DNA of 64,000 nt from Algoriphagus aestuariicola (GTDB taxonomy: Bacteria; Bacteroidota; Bacteroidia; Cytophagales; Cyclobacteriaceae): assembly GCF_017254835.1 (NCBI RefSeq), contig NZ_JAFKCW010000006.1, positions 1 through 64,000 of the forward strand. Reading direction: 5' to 3'. Both the position numbers and the translations under genes were made by a program. The notes under the pieces were generated by a model. It did no database searches. It was given only the letters and a program-made list of their open reading frames with translations, and was not told the DNA's origin. Positions 8,051-16,356 of the stretch are shown here, piece by piece. Numbering within the stretch: the first letter of the stretch is position 1; each line of letters begins with the position of its first letter.

Positions 8051-8203
8051 TTATTTTTTGAGAGTTTCCTGTACCAGAGTGGAAGGAACCATTTCTTCTT
8101 TGAAGGTATAAGCACCAGTCTTGTCAGACTTCACGGCGCGGATCACTTTGGCGTAAGACACGCCACCTTCTTTTTTCAGGGTTGCTACTACTTTCTTAGC
8201 CAT
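8051..8203 (-). CDS. DUF4295 family small basic protein
   Basis: A 50-residue lysine-rich protein beginning MAKKVVATLKKEGG and ending VPSTLVQETLKK. It matches the Bacteroidota DUF4295 family, which always sits between the L33 gene and ftsY. The basic composition, size and linkage to two ribosomal proteins suggest a ribosome-associated protein, but its role has not been established as far as I know. The frame was read directly from the sequence: ATG at 8203, TAA ending at 8051. Confidence 0.9.
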   Translation of the reverse strand: MAKKVVATLKKEGGVSYAKVIRAVKSDKTGAYTFKEEMVPSTLVQETLKK

Positions 8204-8240
8204 TTCTTTGTTGTTTAAGCGGGATCACCCCCGAGCTAAA

Positions 8241-8423
8241 TTACTTGATTTCTTTATGAACAGTTACCTTCTTCAGGATAGGGTTGAATTTCTTCAGCTC
8301 CAATCTTTCAGTAGTATTCTTTCTGTTTTTGGTAGTGATGTATCTTGAAGTACCTGGCATGCCGGAGTTCTTGTGCTCAGTGCATTCCATAATCACTTGT
8401 ACTCTATTTCCTTTCTTAGCCAT
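8241..8423 (-). CDS. rpmG: 50S ribosomal protein L33
   Basis: A 60-residue protein beginning [17 protein letters not shown] and containing [19 protein letters not shown], the diagnostic L33 core. It has a single cysteine and no CxxC zinc pairs, so it is the zinc-free (C-) form. It lies 32 bases after rpmB and 37 bases before the DUF4295 gene in one ribosomal operon. Confidence 0.97.
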   Translation of the reverse strand: MAKKGNRVQVIMECTEHKNSGMPGTSRYITTKNRKNTTERLELKKFNPILKKVTVHKEIK

Positions 8424-8455
8424 CTCGGTGTTGATTTAGGGGACTGTGACTTTGA

Positions 8456-8698
8456 TTACTTGATGACAATCATTCCGGAGTCCTGCGCTTTTTTCAAAAC
8501 TGCAGTGATCCCGTTTTTGTTGATAGTTTTCAATGCCTTAGAGCACACTTTCAAAGTGATCCATGCGTCTTCCTCAGGTACGTAGAAGCTCTTCTTGTGA
8601 AGGTTTGGGTAGAATCTACGCTTGGTTTTGTTGTTTGCATGGGACACGTTATTACCTACTTGAGGTCTTTTTCCGGTTATGTCACAAACTTTTGCCAT
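8456..8698 (-). CDS. rpmB: 50S ribosomal protein L28
   Basis: An 80-residue protein. The chosen start gives [20 protein letters not shown], which is the family N-terminus; a longer frame upstream is not conserved. The rest ([20 protein letters not shown] and the closing [10 protein letters not shown]) is standard. The single cysteine shows the zinc-free form. First gene of the rpmB-rpmG-DUF4295 unit. Confidence 0.97.
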   Translation of the reverse strand: MAKVCDITGKRPQVGNNVSHANNKTKRRFYPNLHKKSFYVPEEDAWITLKVCSKALKTINKNGITAVLKKAQDSGMIVIK

Positions 8699-8801
8699 GA
8701 TTTCGTATCGTAAAATGAATGCGTTTCTGTAATGAGTCTGCAAATATCGGAACTTTTTGGGAATTAACAACAAAGCGTTTTAAAAATATTCCTAGCTCAT
8801 C

Positions 8802-8966
8802 TCAGTCTTTTGGGTAGGGGCAATGGAGGCAGCCGCTTTTGCAGCAATAGCCCCGCTTCAGGTGATAAATCTCAGTAAAAACCATCAAACCATCCTCGTT
8901 GAGGTAAAAATCCTCAGAAGTCAGTTCCGGCAAAGGCTTCTTCTCCGGTTTCGTGGCTTGGCCCAT
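8802..8966 (-). CDS. DUF5522 small cysteine-rich protein
   Basis: A 54-residue protein read directly from the minus strand (ATG at 8966, TGA ending at 8802). Its C-terminal half carries a metal-site-like cluster, [12 protein letters not shown], preceded by a [21 protein letters not shown] segment. This is the DUF5522 signature of Bacteroidota. Four cysteines and a histidine within eleven residues suggest zinc or iron-sulfur binding. It is divergent from rocD, whose candidate -7 box lies only 11 bases from this start. Function unknown. Confidence 0.8.
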   Translation of the reverse strand: MGQATKPEKKPLPELTSEDFYLNEDGLMVFTEIYHLKRGYCCKSGCLHCPYPKD

Positions 8967-8976
8967 GGGCAATTGT

Positions 8977-8984
8977 TATATTTG
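8977..8984 (+). promoter_or_regulatory. Candidate -7 element for rocD
   Basis: TATATTTG matches the Bacteroidota -7 consensus TAnnTTTG exactly, 41 bases before the rocD start. A convincing -33 TTTG is not seen; only TTTC lies at a comparable distance upstream. Confidence 0.4.
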
Positions 8985-9024
8985 GCTTTCTTCGATTGCT
9001 TTACCCGACAAAACTAATCAAAAC

Positions 9025-10281
9025 ATGGATATAATCACTTCCGCAGCCGAGGCGATAGAACTAGAGGATAAGTATGGGGCGCACAACTACCACCCATTGC
9101 CGGTCGTGCTGGCGCGGGGCGAAGGGGTTTTCCTCTGGGATGTGGATGGGAAGAGGTATTATGACTTCTTGTCCGCATACTCCGCGGTCAACCAAGGGCA
9201 TTGCCATCCCAAAATCAAAAGTGCGCTGATTGAGCAGGCGGGAATGTTGACCTTGACTTCCCGGGCTTTTTACAATAACGTGCTTGGTCAGTTTGAGAAA
9301 TACATTACAGAATATTTTGGCTATGACAAAGTCCTGCCTATGAATACAGGAGCAGAGGGAGTCGAGACGGCAATCAAGATCGCCAGAAAATGGGGGTATG
9401 AGCGAAAGGGAGTGGATGAAAACGCTGCCAAGATTATCGTGGCGGAAGGGAATTTTCATGGGAGGACAACGACTATCATCTCATTTTCCAACGACAAAAA
9501 CGCCCGCAAAAACTTCGGTCCATACACGGCTGGGTTTGTGAGGATACCTTATAATGATGTCGAAGCGTTGAAAAGAGCGCTTCACGATCCGGCGGTGGTG
9601 GCTTTTTTGGTCGAGCCTATTCAGGGTGAGGCAGGAGTTTTTGTGCCGGATAAAGGATATTTGAGGAAGGCAAAAGCGGCCTGTGAAGAGAAGAATGTAT
9701 TGTTCATCGCCGATGAGATCCAAACTGGCATCGCCCGTACAGGCAAGCTGCTGGCAGTGGACCATGAGGAGGTTAGGCCTGATATGCTGATCTTAGGCAA
9801 GGCGATCTCTGGAGGATTTTATCCAGTATCAGCTGTTTTGGCGGACGACGCTGTGATGGATGTGATCAAGCCAGGGCAGCATGGCTCTACGTACGGAGGG
9901 AATCCTCTTGGCACTAAAGTCGCAATTGCTGCTCTAGAAGTGGTCAAGGAAGAGCGTTTGGCCGAAAATGCCGATAAACTGGGAAGGATTTTCAGGGAAA
10001 GGATGCAGCTTCTGGTGGAAAAATCCGACCTCATAAGCAAAGTACGAGGCAAGGGCCTGCTCAATGCAATCGTGATCAATGACGATCCCGAAAGTACGAC
10101 TGCTTGGGATATTTGCCTGAATCTGGCTGCAAAAGGATTGCTCGCCAAGCCGACACATGGCAACATCATTAGATTCGCCCCACCTCTGGTGATGACCGAG
10201 TCGCAACTGTCCGAATGCTGTGAGATAATTGAAGGGGTTGTTTTGGGGTTTAAAAAAATGGGCCTGAGTTCGCACTTTTAG
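9025..10281 (+). CDS. rocD: Ornithine--oxo-acid transaminase
   Basis: A 418-residue class III PLP aminotransferase converting ornithine and 2-oxoglutarate to glutamate semialdehyde and glutamate. The start [20 protein letters not shown] aligns with the family; the frame open upstream is not conserved. Visible are the [15 protein letters not shown] segment, the YNDVEAL substrate region, the [12 protein letters not shown] cofactor motif and the PLP lysine K259 in [12 protein letters not shown]. Length is normal. Together with pruA at 48212-49846 it forms the ornithine-to-glutamate route. Transcription is probably monocistronic. Confidence 0.96.
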   Translation: MDIITSAAEAIELEDKYGAHNYHPLPVVLARGEGVFLWDVDGKRYYDFLSAYSAVNQGHCHPKIKSALIEQAGMLTLTSRAFYNNVLGQFEKYITEYFGYDKVLPMNTGAEGVETAIKIARKWGYERKGVDENAAKIIVAEGNFHGRTTTIISFSNDKNARKNFGPYTAGFVRIPYNDVEALKRALHDPAVVAFLVEPIQGEAGVFVPDKGYLRKAKAACEEKNVLFIADEIQTGIARTGKLLAVDHEEVRPDMLILGKAISGGFYPVSAVLADDAVMDVIKPGQHGSTYGGNPLGTKVAIAALEVVKEERLAENADKLGRIFRERMQLLVEKSDLISKVRGKGLLNAIVINDDPESTTAWDICLNLAAKGLLAKPTHGNIIRFAPPLVMTESQLSECCEIIEGVVLGFKKMGLSSHF

Positions 10282-10330
10282 TCGTCTGGACGAGTTACCT
10301 CTTTCAAACTATTTCTTCAGCGACCAACTT

Positions 10331-10999
10331 ATGCGACAAGCAGTAATTTTCGATATGGATGGCGTGATCTGCCATACCAACCCATTTCACTCCCAAGCTT
10401 TTCAGGTTTTTTTCAAAAAGCGAAATCTAGCTCCCACAGAAGAAGATTTTGCGGCGCACATGTATGGGAAAAACAACGGCTACATTCTGAGCCATTTTCT
10501 AGGGAGAAAGATCGAAGGGCAGGAGCTTCGTGATCTGGAAGATGAAAAAGAGAGTCTGTTCAGAGAGATCTATGAGGCGCATGTCGATCCCATTCCAGGG
10601 TTTTTACATTTTTTCCATGAATTGAGAAAAGAGGGATTCAAGACCGCAGTGGCAACCTCGGCTCCATTTGCCAACCTAGAGCTGATAGCGGGCAAACTCG
10701 ATCTTTTTCCCCATCTCGAATCCGCCTTGGCGAGCGAGCATGTGACCAAACACAAGCCTGATCCGGAGGTGTACCTGAAATCCGCCCAAAACATGTCTCT
10801 GGATCCGGCGCAATGCATTGTCTTTGAGGATTCGTTTTCCGGAGTGTCCGCGGCGAAGAACGCAGGGATGAAGGTCGTCGGTGTGCTTTCCTCCCATTCG
10901 AAGGATGAGCTTCCGATTTGTGACTATTATATTGAGAACTACCTGGGGCTGAATGTGGCTAGGGTCAGCGCCCTGCTCGAGGGAAGCAAGATTTTCTAA
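10331..10999 (+). CDS. HAD family phosphatase, beta-phosphoglucomutase-like
   Basis: A 222-residue HAD hydrolase. Motif I is FDMDGV near residue 8, followed by a helical cap of the beta-phosphoglucomutase type. Motif II lies in VATSAP, and motif III/IV are KHKPDPEVYLK and VFEDSFSGVSAAKNAGM. Substrates in this subgroup are sugar phosphates or phosphoglycolate-like molecules and cannot be told from sequence. It lies 49 bases downstream of rocD and 79 before hemB. Confidence 0.88.
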   Translation: MRQAVIFDMDGVICHTNPFHSQAFQVFFKKRNLAPTEEDFAAHMYGKNNGYILSHFLGRKIEGQELRDLEDEKESLFREIYEAHVDPIPGFLHFFHELRKEGFKTAVATSAPFANLELIAGKLDLFPHLESALASEHVTKHKPDPEVYLKSAQNMSLDPAQCIVFEDSFSGVSAAKNAGMKVVGVLSSHSKDELPICDYYIENYLGLNVARVSALLEGSKIF

Positions 11000-11078
11000 A
11001 GCAGGCCTCGCTTTTCCTATTCTTTGCTGATGGAATCTAGCTGTATGATTAACTTTACGGCAGTTTTGAACAATACTT

Positions 11079-12050
11079 ATGATGCTAAGAAGACCACGTA
11101 GAAATCGTAAATCCGAAGCCGTGAGAAATCTAGTCGAGGAAAATTCCGTGTCTGTGAACGATCTGATTTTCCCGCTTTTTCTTATCGATGGAGTAAACAA
11201 GAAAGTGGAAGTGGGATCGATGCCAGGGATTTACCGGTTTTCTCAGGATCTTATGCTTAAAGAGATCGAGGAGTGTATGAAGCTCGGAATTATGGCTTTT
11301 GATGTCTTTCCGGCCTATCCGGAATCACTCAAAACTGCCACCGCTTCCGAAAGCTGGAATCCGGAAACTTTTTACCTGAAAGCGCTTCGTGAGATCAAAA
11401 AACAATTCCCCGAAGTGTGCCTGATGTCTGATGTCGCGATGGATCCCTATAGTAGCGATGGACACGATGGTCTAGTCAAAAACGGAAAGATTCTCAACGA
11501 CGAAACTCTTGAGATCCTTGGAAGGATGTCGCTGGCGCAGGCCGAAGCTGGGGTGGATATCCTCGGGCCATCCGATATGATGGATGGAAGGGTAGGCCAC
11601 ATACGGCGCTTGTTGGATGAAAGCGGCTTCACGGACACGTCGATCATGTCCTATACGGCCAAGTATGCAAGTGCTTTTTATGGGCCGTTTCGAGATGCAT
11701 TGGATTCTGCGCCTAAGTTTGGAGATAAAAAGACCTACCAAATGAATCCGGCCAACGCTCGAGAAGCTTTGATTGAAGCCGACTTGGATGCCGAAGAAGG
11801 GGCGGACTTCCTGATGGTGAAGCCTGCCTTGAGTTACCTAGATATCATCAAACTGCTTGGTGATCATTCGCCATTGCCTATTGCCGCTTATAACGTGTCG
11901 GGGGAATATAGTATGGTAAAAGCGGCTGCGGCGAATGGCTGGCTCAATTCGGAGCGTGCAATGCTGGAAATCCTACTTTCGATCAAGAGATCAGGGGCTA
12001 AGATCATCCTGTCTTACTTTGCAAAAGAGTTTGCTTTGCTGAAGAAGTAG
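11079..12050 (+). CDS. hemB: Porphobilinogen synthase (5-aminolevulinate dehydratase)
   Basis: A 323-residue enzyme joining two 5-aminolevulinate molecules to porphobilinogen in haem synthesis. The two active-site lysines are K195 (SYTAKYASAFYGPFRDA) and K248 (FLMVKPALSYLD). The metal loop reads SDVAMDPYSSDGHDG with no cysteines, so this is the zinc-independent, magnesium-type enzyme. hemE and hemC are elsewhere in the window (19537 and 55882), so haem genes are dispersed. A good terminator follows. Confidence 0.97.
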   Translation: MMLRRPRRNRKSEAVRNLVEENSVSVNDLIFPLFLIDGVNKKVEVGSMPGIYRFSQDLMLKEIEECMKLGIMAFDVFPAYPESLKTATASESWNPETFYLKALREIKKQFPEVCLMSDVAMDPYSSDGHDGLVKNGKILNDETLEILGRMSLAQAEAGVDILGPSDMMDGRVGHIRRLLDESGFTDTSIMSYTAKYASAFYGPFRDALDSAPKFGDKKTYQMNPANAREALIEADLDAEEGADFLMVKPALSYLDIIKLLGDHSPLPIAAYNVSGEYSMVKAAAANGWLNSERAMLEILLSIKRSGAKIILSYFAKEFALLKK

Positions 12051-12070
12051 AACTTGTTTGTTTTTAAGCC

Positions 12071-12100
12071 AAGGCTGGAGAGATCCGGCCTTTTTTTTTG
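12071..12100 (+). terminator. Terminator of hemB
   Basis: The stem AAGGCTGG / CCGGCCTT (8 pairs with one G-T) encloses AGAGAT and is followed by nine T. Confidence 0.85.
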
Positions 12101-12565
12101 TTCGATGGGATATTATTAGGGTGTTGTGTGATAAATCTGTGCTCTTTTCTTGGTTTTAGATTGAAAAAATGTGTGTTTTTTTAAAAATTATGTTTTTGAC
12201 AAAAAATCTGATATAGTTTAAAATTCTACAAAATGGAATAATTCAAACTAATGTTCTGTAATATTCTGTTTCTATTGCTTTTTGATTTGTTTGACGGATT
12301 TCGTAATCGTTTCCAAAGAATTTCCTGAAGATTTTCCAAATATTATTTTATGATTTACGTGGTTGTCAAAATCGGTCAAAAATGATTTGTTGTTGAAAAA
12401 AAGGCAAAAAAAGGGTTTAAAAATACCTTACAAGCTTATCTATTTTGATTAAAATTGAAAAAGTGGTTTGTTTTTATAGTTTTTTTATAATTACATTCGA
12501 TAGAAGCAATTGCTCTCAAACCTATTTTAAATTCTGAAATACGTTCAAAATTTAACCTAAACCTA
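12101..12565. other. Long AT-rich intergenic region before amtB; no gene seen
   Basis: About 465 bases, very AT-rich, with many T and A tracts and no credible reading frame on either strand. It is by far the most AT-rich stretch of this size in the window. It ends with a candidate promoter about 65 bases before amtB and probably holds nitrogen- or growth-dependent control sites, though no known operator is recognised. Confidence 0.6.
12467..12499 (+). promoter_or_regulatory. Candidate promoter for amtB
   Basis: TTTG at 12467-12470 is separated by 21 bases from TACATTCG at 12492-12499, which fits the Bacteroidota -33/-7 pair (TTTG, TAnnTTTG) with one mismatch. It would give a leader of about 60 bases. 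Confidence 0.4.
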
Positions 12566-13861
12566 ATGGATTATTTCGCACCCCTGTTGGCCCAAGATGC
12601 GGCCGCGATCGACCTGTCGGCGGAACTCACCCAAAACCTCCTCACGACAAACAATGTATGGATGATGCTCTCTACAGCCTTGGTGTTTATCATGCACCTG
12701 GGATTCGCCGGAGTAGAGGCAGGATTTGGCCAGGCCAAAAACACGGTGAACATTCTTTTCAAGAACACCATCACGCCGATTATCGGCATTCTTTCTTATG
12801 CGGTAGTGGGATTCTACCTGATGTATCCGGGATTCGATTTGCCAGGATGGTTTGGCTTTGATGCCGCCGGGTGGAGTCTTTTCTGGTTTGCGCCAGAGAC
12901 GGCAGACATTACGGCTGGGTACGCAGACGCAGGATATACCTACTGGACCGACTTTCTCTTCCAGGCAATGTTTGCGGCAACCGCAGCTACCATAGTTTCC
13001 GGAGCTATTGCCGAGCGTGTGAAATTGGGAGCCTATTTGGTTTTCACGCTATTCTACGTTGGCTTGATTTACCCCCTTATCGGAAGTTGGAAATGGGGCG
13101 GAGGGGCACTCGACGAGATGGGTTTTTACGATTTTGCGGGAAGCACGCTGGTTCACTCAGTAGGTGGCTGGGGAGCTTTGGCTGGCGTGATACTGGTTGG
13201 CCCGAGGATCGGCAAGTATGTAAATGGAAAAACCGTAGAAAAACCTGGTTCTAGTGTTCCGTTGGCGGTCATAGGTGTATTTATGCTTTGGCTTGGCTGG
13301 TTTGGATTCAACGGAGGCTCAGTCCTATCCGCTGATCCCGGCTTGGTTTCCTTCGTTCTCGTTACTACTTGTTTGGCGGCATGCGCAGGAGGTTTGGGCG
13401 GATTTTTGGCAGCATACTTTGCCTTCAAGCGACTAGATCTAGGAATGGTGCTGAATGGGATATTGGCTGGCCTTGTTTCGATCACCGCCGGTGCGGATGT
13501 CATCAATCCGGGCCCAGCGGTGCTTGTAGGCTTTATCGGAGGTATTCTGGTAGTGATTTCTGCGGTATTGTTGGATAGAGCTAAGCTTGATGATGTCGTC
13601 GGTGCCGTATCCGTCCACCTGACTTGCGGAGTTTGGGGTACTTTGGCCGTCGGTATCTTTTCGACCAACCCTGACCATTCCTTCTTTACGCAATTAATCG
13701 GCGTGGCCATCTGTGGTATCACCGCCTTTGCCGCAGCCTTCATCATCTTCTTTGTGCTGAAAAGCACCATGGGAATACGGGTATCAGAAGAGCACGAGCG
13801 AAACGGATTGGATTCCCATGAACACGGAATCCGCGGATACACGATTGTTTACGATGAATAA
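12566..13861 (+). CDS. amtB: Ammonium transporter (Amt family)
   Basis: A 431-residue inner-membrane channel for ammonium with about eleven helices. The twin pore histidines are H197 (TLVHSVGGWGAL) and H351 (VSVHLTCGVWGTL), and the conserved aspartate D189 precedes the first. The C-terminal tail RVSEEHERNGLDSHEHG is the typical Amt cytoplasmic tail that meets PII proteins. No glnK/PII gene is adjacent, unlike many bacteria; instead an outer-membrane porin follows, separated by a hairpin. A short N-terminal extension (residues 1-25) may be a signal peptide, as in other Amt proteins. Confidence 0.96.
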   Translation: MDYFAPLLAQDAAAIDLSAELTQNLLTTNNVWMMLSTALVFIMHLGFAGVEAGFGQAKNTVNILFKNTITPIIGILSYAVVGFYLMYPGFDLPGWFGFDAAGWSLFWFAPETADITAGYADAGYTYWTDFLFQAMFAATAATIVSGAIAERVKLGAYLVFTLFYVGLIYPLIGSWKWGGGALDEMGFYDFAGSTLVHSVGGWGALAGVILVGPRIGKYVNGKTVEKPGSSVPLAVIGVFMLWLGWFGFNGGSVLSADPGLVSFVLVTTCLAACAGGLGGFLAAYFAFKRLDLGMVLNGILAGLVSITAGADVINPGPAVLVGFIGGILVVISAVLLDRAKLDDVVGAVSVHLTCGVWGTLAVGIFSTNPDHSFFTQLIGVAICGITAFAAAFIIFFVLKSTMGIRVSEEHERNGLDSHEHGIRGYTIVYDE

Positions 13862-13887
13862 CAAACTAGACCTTGCAAAAAAAAAAT

Positions 13888-13932
13888 CCCGCCCGGAGGA
13901 AAAAAATGCGACTCTCTTTCTGCCGGCGCGGG
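13888..13932 (+). promoter_or_regulatory. GC-rich intercistronic hairpin between amtB and the porin gene
   Basis: CCCGCCCGG (13888-13896) pairs with CCGGCGCGGG (13923-13932), with one bulged base and a 26-base loop. It is preceded by an A tract but not followed by T, so it is not a normal terminator. It could stabilise one of two processed transcripts or attenuate expression. Confidence 0.5.
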
Positions 13933-13971
13933 CCTGATCAACTCTATCATTAATCAAGACTCAAAACTAAA

Positions 13972-15147
13972 ATGAAAAAATTACTACTACTTATACTTTG
14001 CGTGGCACTTTCTACATATCAAGTTGCCTTTGCCCAAGAAGAAACTGCAGAAGAAGAATCAGGTTCTTTGACGCTGTCTGGCTCTGTGGACGCGTATTTT
14101 AGAACTAACTTCAATGCACCAAATAAAGGAGAGAACTTCCAAGCTCCTGCAAGCTCATTTGGTAACCTGCCAGGTTTTGCGCTAGGCATGGCGAATATCA
14201 TTGCGACCTACCAAGGCAAAAAAGTTGGTGCAGTGGCGGATTTGGTTTTTGGCCCACGTGGTGAGGACGCGGTATTTGGTTCTCCGCTTTACGCAGGCGG
14301 AATGGCAGGTAGCTCCCAGATCGTAAATCAGCTATATGTCTATTGGAACGTGTCGGATAAAGTGACCCTGACGATGGGTAACTTCAATACCTTCCTCGGC
14401 TACGAGGTGATCTCTCCTACGGCCAACTTTAACTATTCGACCTCTTACATGTTTTCCTACGGCCCATTTTCCCACACCGGCTTGAAGGCCAACTTCCAAT
14501 TGTCAGACAAGTTTTCCTTCTTGGCTGCAGTGATGAATCCCACTGACATGACTGAATTCAACCTAGTTGGTACTTATACCCTTGGAGCTCAGTTGGGTTA
14601 TTCTACTGATGCTGGAAACACCTATCTAAACTTTGTTTACGGGGACCAAGATGGAAAATTAACAGACGACGGTTCGCTGACTCCAGATCAAAGCTCTATG
14701 GGTAAGACCTTTCAAGTGGATCTGACTACAGGCTTTGATCTCTCCGACAAGTTGTATCTCGGTGTCAACACGACATACAACACAACCAGTTCTGGTGAGC
14801 TCTTTACTGGTTCTGATATCCAAGACTTGGATGGAGATGGCGCTGGTTTTTATGGATTTGCCGGGTATTTGCAGACCAGCCCTTCTGAGAATTTTGCTAT
14901 CGGCCTCCGTGGTGAATACTTTAGCGTGTTCAATAGTGGGTTGGAAGGTGTTGTGGGACTTGATTCCGATGGTGATGGCGGAGTATTTGCAGCGACGCTT
15001 TCAGGAAATATCAAGGTAGGGGGTAACCTGACTTTGATTCCTGAACTAAGAGTTGACAGCATGAAAGAAGAGTTTTTCGTAAACAAAGATCTCAACGGGA
15101 GCAAGAGCCTTGCATCATTCCTCTTTGCAGCGGTGTTTGCTTTCTAA
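13972..15147 (+). CDS. Outer-membrane beta-barrel porin (BBP2/OmpL-like)
   Basis: A 391-residue secreted protein. Residues 1-21 are a signal peptide (MKKLLLLILCVALSTYQVAFA), followed by an acidic stretch and then repeated amphipathic strands ending in an aromatic residue (LFAAVFAF). This matches the putative beta-barrel porin-2 family (PF07642 type), often found directly after amt in Bacteroidota. It probably lets ammonium or other small solutes through the outer membrane to AmtB. It lies 110 bases after amtB with a hairpin between, and is likely co-transcribed. Confidence 0.8.
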   Translation: MKKLLLLILCVALSTYQVAFAQEETAEEESGSLTLSGSVDAYFRTNFNAPNKGENFQAPASSFGNLPGFALGMANIIATYQGKKVGAVADLVFGPRGEDAVFGSPLYAGGMAGSSQIVNQLYVYWNVSDKVTLTMGNFNTFLGYEVISPTANFNYSTSYMFSYGPFSHTGLKANFQLSDKFSFLAAVMNPTDMTEFNLVGTYTLGAQLGYSTDAGNTYLNFVYGDQDGKLTDDGSLTPDQSSMGKTFQVDLTTGFDLSDKLYLGVNTTYNTTSSGELFTGSDIQDLDGDGAGFYGFAGYLQTSPSENFAIGLRGEYFSVFNSGLEGVVGLDSDGDGGVFAATLSGNIKVGGNLTLIPELRVDSMKEEFFVNKDLNGSKSLASFLFAAVFAF

Positions 15148-15180
15148 TTTTGATAATTTAAACAGGGTCTATTGTTAATT

Positions 15181-15215
15181 AAAGCCGGGGTGAATTTCGC
15201 CTCGGTTTTTTTTTT
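15181..15215 (+). terminator. Terminator of the amtB-porin unit
   Basis: AAGCCGGGG pairs with CCTCGGTTT (one or two G-T pairs) around a TGAATTTCG loop, followed by a T run of about twelve. Confidence 0.75.
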
Positions 15216-15442
15216 CCACCTAGTTTTTGGGTGAAACCGCCTGTTTTTAAAGCCTGTTTTTCGCTGGAAATTGGTTTTTTCAAAAATACAGGTTTGAAAT
15301 ATAATACTGTTTTTGTCTTGTAATGTTTTTAATTTGGAATAATATTTTAAAAAAGTGAAGAAATTTACATTAATCAACTGATTTCTGTAACCTTTGGGGT
15401 CGTCATTTAGTATATTTATGCAGAACCCCAAACTCTACAGAT

Positions 15443-15802
15443 ATGAAAAAGTTGACCCTGTTTATTTCTGCGTTTGTGATTTCGGCCATGGGCTACTCCC
15501 AAGAGATCCTGACCGGCCCTAAGTTTAAAAACGCCCCAGCGGGAACCATTCAGGGCCCGAAGATTACTCTGGTCCACGAAGCAAGCCCGGCGACCCTTCA
15601 AGGTCCTGTCGCCAAAAATTCCGATGTATGGATGACAAAGCCCTCATCTAGACTCAAGGTCGGTTTCAGAGATGTGATCGACAATCCTAAAGGCCTTGAG
15701 GCCAAAAACAGAAACCCGTGGGACAGAAAAACTACGGTGGATTCAAAAGCCGTATTCCAACAACCCAAGTCGATGAGACCCAAAAAGGGTTGGTTGCATT
15801 AA
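15443..15802 (+). CDS. Small secreted protein with repeated GP(K/V)-type motifs, unknown function
   Basis: A 119-residue protein with a clear signal peptide (about residues 1-19, MKKLTLFISAFVISAMGYS). The mature part is basic and low in structure-forming hydrophobics. A short motif recurs three times at about residues 24-63: LTGPKFKNAP, IQGPKITLVH and LQGPVAKNSD. The C-terminus is rich in K, R, P and W (NRNPWDRKTT, KSMRPKKGWLH). I do not recognise a family. It stands alone between two terminators, so it has its own promoter; nothing links it to its neighbours. Confidence 0.75.
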   Translation: MKKLTLFISAFVISAMGYSQEILTGPKFKNAPAGTIQGPKITLVHEASPATLQGPVAKNSDVWMTKPSSRLKVGFRDVIDNPKGLEAKNRNPWDRKTTVDSKAVFQQPKSMRPKKGWLH

Positions 15803-15824
15803 GCTCAAATGGACTAAAAGTATG

Positions 15825-15849
15825 AAAGCCCCGAATTTTCGGGGCTTTT
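15825..15849. terminator. Bidirectional terminator
   Basis: AAAGCCCCG / CGGGGCTTT with an AATTTT loop serves the small secreted gene on the plus strand and, only 4 bases beyond its stop, the GroES-like gene on the minus strand. Confidence 0.85.
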
Positions 15850-15852
15850 GTT

Positions 15853-16227
15853 TTAAAGTTCTGTTTCTCGCTCCAGCATTAGGATAGCATTTTGGGAGAC
15901 GATGAAATATTTTTCCCCTTCATAGAGAACTTCATGTGCACCGGAGAGCAGAAAGATAGCCAAGTCTCCTTCTTTGGCCTGAAGAGGCACATATTTTACT
16001 TTTTCGTCTTGGTCCATCCAAGGCTCGCTGTCCTCCGCGGGCATTGGGATCGGGTAACCCGGGCCTGCTTTGATGATGTAGCCCTGCTGTACTTTTTCCT
16101 TTTCCTGTATGCCAGGCGGCAAGTAAAGTCCGGAACCGGTTTTTTCGTCAGGCTTTTTTAGACGGATAAGCACCCGGTCGCCGACTAGTATCAATTTCTT
16201 TAATTTATTTTCAGCTGTGAGTTGCAT
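15853..16227 (-). CDS. Divergent GroES-like co-chaperonin
   Basis: A 124-residue protein with a Cpn10 fold: GDRVLIRLKKPDEKTGSGLYLPP at about 16-38 (strand and mobile-loop region), GDLAIFLLSGAHEVLYEGEKYFIVSQNAILM at the C-terminus. It is longer than normal GroES (about 95) because of an insertion around residues 56-80 rich in P, D and E, and an N-terminal extension. No groEL is present here, so the main groES presumably lies elsewhere beside groEL. Its own start is 129 bases after dnaK, on the same strand. The role is unknown; a specialised co-chaperonin is inference. Confidence 0.8.
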   Translation of the reverse strand: MQLTAENKLKKLILVGDRVLIRLKKPDEKTGSGLYLPPGIQEKEKVQQGYIIKAGPGYPIPMPAEDSEPWMDQDEKVKYVPLQAKEGDLAIFLLSGAHEVLYEGEKYFIVSQNAILMLERETEL

Positions 16228-16256
16228 GTGTTTTTTGAGGATTGTATCAAGGGCAA

Positions 16257-16299
16257 AGAGCCAAGAGTCTTGATTTTAAAATCTTGATTCTTGGCTCTG
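16257..16299 (-). terminator. Long AT-rich hairpin downstream of dnaK
   Basis: AGAGCCAAGA pairs with TCTTGGCTCT, extended inward by TCTTGATTTTAAAATC-type pairing, giving a stem of more than 12 pairs. There is no long T run. It lies 60-100 bases beyond the dnaK stop. Confidence 0.5.
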
Positions 16300-16305
16300 T
16301 ACAAT

Positions 16306-16336
16306 GAGCGGCATCTTACCATTTGAGATGTCGCTC
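16306..16336 (-). terminator. Second hairpin downstream of dnaK
   Basis: GAGCGGCATCT pairs with AGATGTCGCTC (11 pairs, one G-T) 20 bases beyond the dnaK stop. Without a T run it may be an RNA-stability or attenuation structure. Confidence 0.5.
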
Positions 16337-16356
16337 CATTGGATGAAACGGAAGGA

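Noticed and set aside
12566-15147. A PII (glnK) gene next to amtB
   Set aside because: No PII-like frame exists between hemB and the small secreted protein; the neighbour is a porin.
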